Positions 8,001 through 9,907 of a stretch of 9,907 bases of DNA are shown here, in pieces. Numbering within the stretch: the stretch's first letter is position 1; every line of letters starts with the position of its first letter. Under the pieces are notes generated by a model. That model did no database searches, was not told where the DNA came from, and saw only the letters and a program-made list of their open reading frames with translations. The translations under genes were made by a program, and so were the position numbers. The stretch comes from Pseudomonadota bacterium. Lineage in GTDB: Bacteria > Desulfobacterota > Syntrophia > Syntrophales > UBA5619. The DNA is taken from assembly GCA_018896355.1 (NCBI GenBank), contig JAHIMW010000067.1, positions 1-9,907 of the forward strand, in the 5' to 3' direction.

Positions 8001-8158
8001 GGGAGATCAGCCAGCTCTTTCTGGACGGGATCATCGGGAGAAATTTCTCCCGGGGGCTGGCCTTCTATCTGGATCGGTACCGGGAATATCTGGAGAGCCT
8101 GAGACGAATGGTCTTCCAGGAGCCCTCCGCTCAGACAACCGTAACCCTGAAGAAATGA
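5024..8158 (+). CDS. Large multi-pass membrane protein of unknown function with PHP-like N-terminal motif
   Basis: This 1044-residue protein is not one I recognise by name. Residues 1-160 are helical and charged. Residues 161-240 resemble the start of a PHP (metal phosphoesterase) barrel: DDHVHD with His163 and His165, then GRKTP, an AWIKGI helix, TVIYYN (191-196, where active PHP enzymes usually have TDH) and the strand ITIRIGVS. A further soluble domain at about 415-540 includes YRICLNLSD and an FNLKDHVAGK segment. Five hydrophobic helices follow at roughly 698-714, 718-740, 765-784, 797-813 and 827-851, then a 190-residue cytoplasmic-type tail. The coding sequence contains palindromic repeats at residues 386-412 and 517-525, both readable in frame. 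The ATG at 5024 lies 22 bases after the LysR stop, with only a weak ribosome binding site. Activity is unknown; catalysis by the PHP-like part is doubtful because key residues seem absent. Confidence 0.85.
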   Translation: MKSRFAKILFDRKDHELIKLVQEVLSREASRKNFKDLLNPYLTPHGIKEMAASQGFRIAYAMANLLHSLEIGKADDRLNALRALHDEVLNITHSSLRRNTARVLLQIVKELVRVRGDYERQLELAHDFRVAMSGKPRLIREELRRYHLLEMPEAWNQIAFDDHVHDANTKGRKTPTHLIMDAWIKGIRRLTVIYYNFVPPEATSELLDAGEIMGITIRIGVSTGAQFRGRNIRFIWVPRGFSDAGDFLSFLAEPTVRAFMDEGRQVSEYQKNHVIAGLNEFNRKHRTAILETFGVELQRLESTDFLAFVGSGQASILHLAEFIHTHLLPLMEIRVSELRNRYVEASGEERERMEALVARMRELDSEAIVEQYLRPVRNPSLPDPNRGHDAASCQTGDMMPHRVPTMMPHRVPVADVPPLLRLAPHELMLKIDQLHSGYRICLNLSDLRVEEVLEMLYDCKGMITHLEIFNLKDHVAGKTIHYKEISELQTALNEGNVIMLKKLIRGMIQRLEEADEGDTLRQGVPDRIAKLTEILRNIPVLQSHYSVVPLKANIGSDSTGRSQHQYGMGLIIRETLPPRAQRAIRQTRFPVDFILPVRMTAYPRTTYLPDDPSGAINPWLRRLRLLPGLRRLGERRVRDWEIQENATRLETPGNIIPLGGLHEEGGNELYLVPKKPRVYQGRTWRYLNSGVKNAAKVLIGLIPAFLTFALTKEWWLLAYGGAFIWFGITGLRNILQSVLGGGGFRRSPLLRWNDYVSWGRLTDSLLFTGFSVPLLDYLVKSVILDRTFGITTATNPTLLYTFIALANGLYLSSHNTFRGLPKGAILGNFFRSILSIPLAVAFNTAIGGILFESGFQGINDTLQKWAAIISKAASDCVAGVIEGLADRYENLRMRERDYTAKIGQLFDTYARLELLFPEKDVLEMLESPKQFIRTIGAGAQDLERIIIINALDLLYFWMYQPHARSVLAARIRTMSDEERQIFVRSQCILQREREISQLFLDGIIGRNFSRGLAFYLDRYREYLESLRRMVFQEPSAQTTVTLKK
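6180..6259. repeat. Cluster of three REP-like palindromic units inside a coding sequence
   Basis: The core ATGATGCC(G/T)CATCGTGTC occurs three times, starting at 6186, 6215 and 6239. The middle copy (6209-6235) is complete: GGGGACATGATG, a 3-base centre, then CATCGTGTCCCC. The arms pair throughout if one G-T wobble is allowed. The first copy lacks the closing CCCC and the third lacks the opening GGGGA. Copies 1 and 2 are offset by 29 bases and so are read in different frames; copies 2 and 3 are offset by 24 and both encode MMPHRVP. The cluster adds residues 386-412 to the host protein. Confidence 0.85.
6572..6598. repeat. Perfect 27-bp palindrome (REP-like) inserted in frame
   Basis: GGGGACACCTTGC, a single central G, then GCAAGGTGTCCCC: 13-base arms with no mismatch. 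The ends GGGGACA/TGTCCCC and the length of 27 are the same as in the unit at 6209-6235, while the inner arm differs, so they are members of one repeat family. It coincides exactly with nine codons (GDTLRQGVP, residues 517-525). Confidence 0.85.
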
Positions 8159-8167
8159 TCCGCACGC

Positions 8168-8193
8168 AATACGCCAAATGCAGATGGCGTATT
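8168..8193 (+). terminator. Stem-loop after the large membrane protein gene, probable terminator
   Basis: AATACGCCA (8168-8176) pairs perfectly with TGGCGTATT (8185-8193) around an 8-base loop, 9 bases after the stop codon. The following bases (GATCTTCATTTCC) are only modestly T-rich, so termination may be incomplete or the hairpin may protect the 3' end. Confidence 0.5.
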
Positions 8194-8470
8194 GATCTTC
8201 ATTTCCTTGTTCATCCGGTGCAAGCGTACGTGTCTAAAATGTCTTTCTTCCTGAAAGTGAGTGTCCGTTGATTTTGACTGGCGTCCAACATTTCGATCGG
8301 TAAGCATTGTCCCTGGCGTACTTTTCTTTGGATGCCAAAATGTGCATTGACAAGCAAAAACATCCCCTCTATACTCCTACACGTCGAAGGCAATACCTTA
8401 ATTAAAAAAGTTGCAGAAATGAGAATTGTCGAGCCAGGAATGTCCGAGATATTGGGAGTCATAATTTCTA
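8194..8470. other. Intergenic region, no supported gene; holds one near-consensus promoter
   Basis: Short open frames exist on both strands. The plus frame at 8332-8496 would give 54 residues, and its minus-strand shadow runs over 8211-8462. Neither has a ribosome binding site or a recognisable product. The only strong signal is a promoter at 8347-8375. Sequence at about 8228-8290 has GTGTC/GTCC-rich repeats that might be a decayed mobile-element end, but I cannot confirm this. Confidence 0.4.
8347..8375 (+). promoter_or_regulatory. Near-consensus sigma-70 promoter
   Basis: TTGACA (8347-8352), a 17-base spacer, then TATACT (8370-8375): 6 of 6 and 5 of 6 matches at ideal spacing. Transcription would start near 8382, about 185 bases before the stress protein ATG. 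It may therefore drive that gene with a long leader, or make a separate short RNA. Confidence 0.5.
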
Positions 8471-8499
8471 TTGACGTACATGTATGTTTTTATTAATAT
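8471..8499 (+). promoter_or_regulatory. Second predicted promoter of the stress protein gene, with palindrome in the spacer
   Basis: TTGACG (8471-8476) is followed after 17 bases by TAATAT (8494-8499). The spacer begins with the exact palindrome TACATGTA (8477-8484), set in a wider imperfect one (ACGTACATGTATGT, 8474-8487), a position where a repressor could block polymerase. This is weaker than the upstream promoter but closer to the gene. Confidence 0.35.
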
Positions 8500-8567
8500 T
8501 TACATCTACAATCATTAATGGGTTATCAACAGAACATTTAACGTAATAAGAAAGGGGTGAATAAAAA

Positions 8568-9053
8568 ATGATCGAGTATCCAAAGTACAAAAAAGTGCTC
8601 TTCTGTACCGATTTTTCTGAAAATTCGGATTGTGCCTTTGATTATGCTTTCGGTATTGCTAAGAGAGATGAGGCTGTCCTCTATATCCTTCACATTAAAT
8701 CCGTCATTCCCCGTTGGACCTATGTAGACAATTACATGACTAAGGAGGATTGGGACAAATTAAAGGTAACCATGCGGGAAGATATTGATAAAAAATATAA
8801 CGATCAATATTTGAGTCAGATTAAAGATAAGAATAAAGTCAAAACTGTTACCAAATCCGGTCGAGAAGATGAAGAAATCCTCAAGTTCGTTCGGAAGGAA
8901 AATATCGATATTATCGTAATAGGCACACACGGGAGAACGGGGATAGAACATGTACTTCTTGGAAGCGTAGCCGAAAAAATCGTCAGACGCAGTCCCATCC
9001 CGGTCTTTATCATCCCCTGCAAGAAAAAGTCGGGCCGAGACAAATCCAAGTGA
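8568..9053 (+). CDS. Universal stress protein (UspA family), ATP-binding type
   Basis: This is a 161-residue single-domain Usp protein, a cytoplasmic nucleotide-binding protein of the alpha/beta Rossmann-like type linked to stress and growth arrest. The N-terminal strand KKVLFCTDFSENS carries Asp15, the usual adenine-site residue. The C-terminal signature GTHGRTG...LLGS (119-133) matches Gly-x2-Gly-x9-Gly-Ser, the ATP-binding form, and is followed by the final strand PVFIIP. A purine-rich AAAGGGGTGA precedes the ATG by about ten bases. The gene is AT-richer and more Lys/Ile-rich than the genes from 1.8 to 8.2 kb. It stands alone, with predicted promoters upstream and no neighbour close enough to form an operon. 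The particular stress cannot be deduced. Confidence 0.95.
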   Translation: MIEYPKYKKVLFCTDFSENSDCAFDYAFGIAKRDEAVLYILHIKSVIPRWTYVDNYMTKEDWDKLKVTMREDIDKKYNDQYLSQIKDKNKVKTVTKSGREDEEILKFVRKENIDIIVIGTHGRTGIEHVLLGSVAEKIVRRSPIPVFIIPCKKKSGRDKSK

Positions 9054-9081
9054 GAAAAACCGCTATTTTGAAAAGACTGGG

Positions 9082-9102
9082 AACCAAGCACGACCCTTGG
9101 TT
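9082..9102 (+). other. Stem-loop downstream of the stress protein gene
   Basis: AACCAAG (9082-9088) pairs perfectly with CTTGGTT (9096-9102) around a 7-base loop, about 30 bases after the stop. A second small inverted repeat, GTCGAT/ATCGAC, is at 9131-9147. Neither is followed by a T-run, so a terminator role is only possible. Confidence 0.35.
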
Positions 9103-9491
9103 GGCGAGCAACTCCCAAAGGGAATCTTTTGTCGATACGGGATCGACCGCTAAGCCCGTTCCGCCTCATGACAAACAATTATAACGATGCGCGCGGCTTG
9201 AAATATTGGGAAGGAGGAATCGAAGCACTTCTTCCTGCTATCCACAAAACGCCAACCTCAACGAAAATGCAGCATTTCACTCCGATATCAATGATGTTGT
9301 TTATTCAGCAATTATGATATGGATGCACTGTTCTGTGAGTCGCTGGGGCCGACGGATAATGGTTGAAACGCTGTGGGTCCAGCAGGAAACCAGGCGGTAA
9401 ACAGAGGAAAAAACATCAACCTGCATATCGTGAGAAACCGGTGTACTCGACCCCAAAATGGCCACGCACTTTTCCATAGAAGGAATCTCAT
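9103..9491. other. Region without a supported gene
   Basis: Overlapping short frames of about 60 codons occur at 9129-9317 and 9206-9400. They lack placed ribosome binding sites: a GGAGG at about 9213 has no start codon after it. Their products match nothing I know. I see no tRNA or CRISPR structure. The stretch around 9440-9475 (ACCCCAAAATGGCCACGC) reads like a mobile-element border, but this is an impression only. Confidence 0.35.
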
Positions 9492-9875
9492 GTGAAAATA
9501 ATGATGAGTACTGTGGGACGGTTCCTCTATTTTTTAATGGGCTGGTGGTTTGAGCCGCTCCCGTCCTATTTCTCCAGCAAGCACGTGATTATCGGTTTTC
9601 CCCATACGTCCAACATGGATGCCGTTAGGGCCTTCACGGGCTTTTGGATTATCCGGCGAACCGGCCATATCATGATAAAAAAAGAATGGTTCTTCTGGCC
9701 CGTTTCTTTTTTTCTCAAAGCCATCGGCGGCATCCCGGTCAATCGTGGCGCGTCCCAGGGCGTAGTGGAACAAATGGTGGAAATTTTCAATACAAGAAAT
9801 GAGTTTCTTCTGGCGATCGTGCCTGAGGGAACTCGCAAAAAGGTGCCGACCATCAAAACTAGACATAATGGCTGA
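9492..9875 (+). CDS. PlsC-like lysophospholipid acyltransferase, C-terminally truncated
   Basis: This is a membrane-associated acyltransferase of the 1-acylglycerol-3-phosphate acyltransferase superfamily, which transfers fatty acyl groups onto lysophospholipids or related acceptors. Motif I is His38-TSNM-Asp43 (HX4D, the catalytic pair), motif II region is KKEWFFWP, motif III is GGIPVNRG (79-86) and motif IV is VPEGTR (110-115). The GTG start at 9492 has GAAGG 8 bases upstream; an ATG two bases earlier stops at once. Relatives continue after EGTR with a Trp-Lys-Thr-Gly-type segment and some 60-100 further residues. Here the sequence reads VPTIKT, then RHNG and a stop. No other frame restores the expected continuation, so a frameshift is unlikely. 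The downstream part seems replaced, for example by an insertion or rearrangement near 9860. It may be inactive. Confidence 0.8.
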   Translation: MKIMMSTVGRFLYFLMGWWFEPLPSYFSSKHVIIGFPHTSNMDAVRAFTGFWIIRRTGHIMIKKEWFFWPVSFFLKAIGGIPVNRGASQGVVEQMVEIFNTRNEFLLAIVPEGTRKKVPTIKTRHNG

Positions 9876-9907
9876 CAGTTAAAAATATAGTGACCTGCCC
9901 TTATCAC

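Noticed and set aside
8211..8462. Minus-strand frame of 83 codons in the intergenic region before the stress gene
   Set aside because: No start signals or known motif, and it mirrors another open frame on the plus strand, as happens by chance.

Overview
The window looks like bacterial chromosome from a Gram-negative. A Desulfobacterota/deltaproteobacterial relative (Syntrophales- or Geobacter-like) would fit the gene types and the GGGGACA...TGTCCCC palindromes, but this is an inference from style and not a phylogenetic result. Base composition is patchy. The first 1.15 kb (helicase) is of moderate GC, about 1.3-8.15 kb is clearly GC-rich, and 8.2-9.9 kb is AT-richer, so the window may span at least two compositional seams.

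Layout. (1) 2-1150, plus strand: the 3' part of a DEAD-box RNA helicase with a DbpA-type RNA-binding tail. It ends against a bidirectional terminator (about 1243-1286) shared with a convergent minus-strand unit. (2) 1322-3937, minus strand: a DUF47/PhoU-like protein, then a PiT phosphate permease 9 bases behind it, then an apparently frame-broken small membrane ORF, then a 71-residue free-standing biotin carrier protein. The first two form a classic low-affinity phosphate uptake pair. The last two look like remains or parts of a biotin-dependent, possibly Na+-pumping, decarboxylase or carboxylase. (3) 3938-4095: a divergent control region with face-to-face promoters and a perfect 14-bp palindrome that fits a LysR-type box. 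(4) 4096-8158, plus strand: a LysR-family regulator and, 22 bases on, a 1044-residue multi-pass membrane protein that I cannot assign to a named family. Its N-terminal half carries a PHP-like HxH signature, and its coding sequence is interrupted, in frame, by two sets of 27-bp palindromic repeats. (5) 8159-8567: a hairpin, then a promoter-rich intergenic stretch leading to a universal stress protein (8568-9053). (6) 9054-9491: no gene that I can support. (7) 9492-9875: a PlsC-like acyltransferase that loses its family sequence just after the EGTR motif, probably through a rearrangement or insertion close to the window edge.

How the parts may work together. The LysR protein is the obvious candidate to control both its own operon and the divergent phosphate operon. 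That would link phosphate uptake and the unknown membrane protein in one small regulon. The most distinctive feature is that the unknown protein has absorbed REP-like palindromes as coding sequence, as 9 codons at 6572-6598 and about 27 codons at 6180-6259. These insertions seem tolerated between folded domains.
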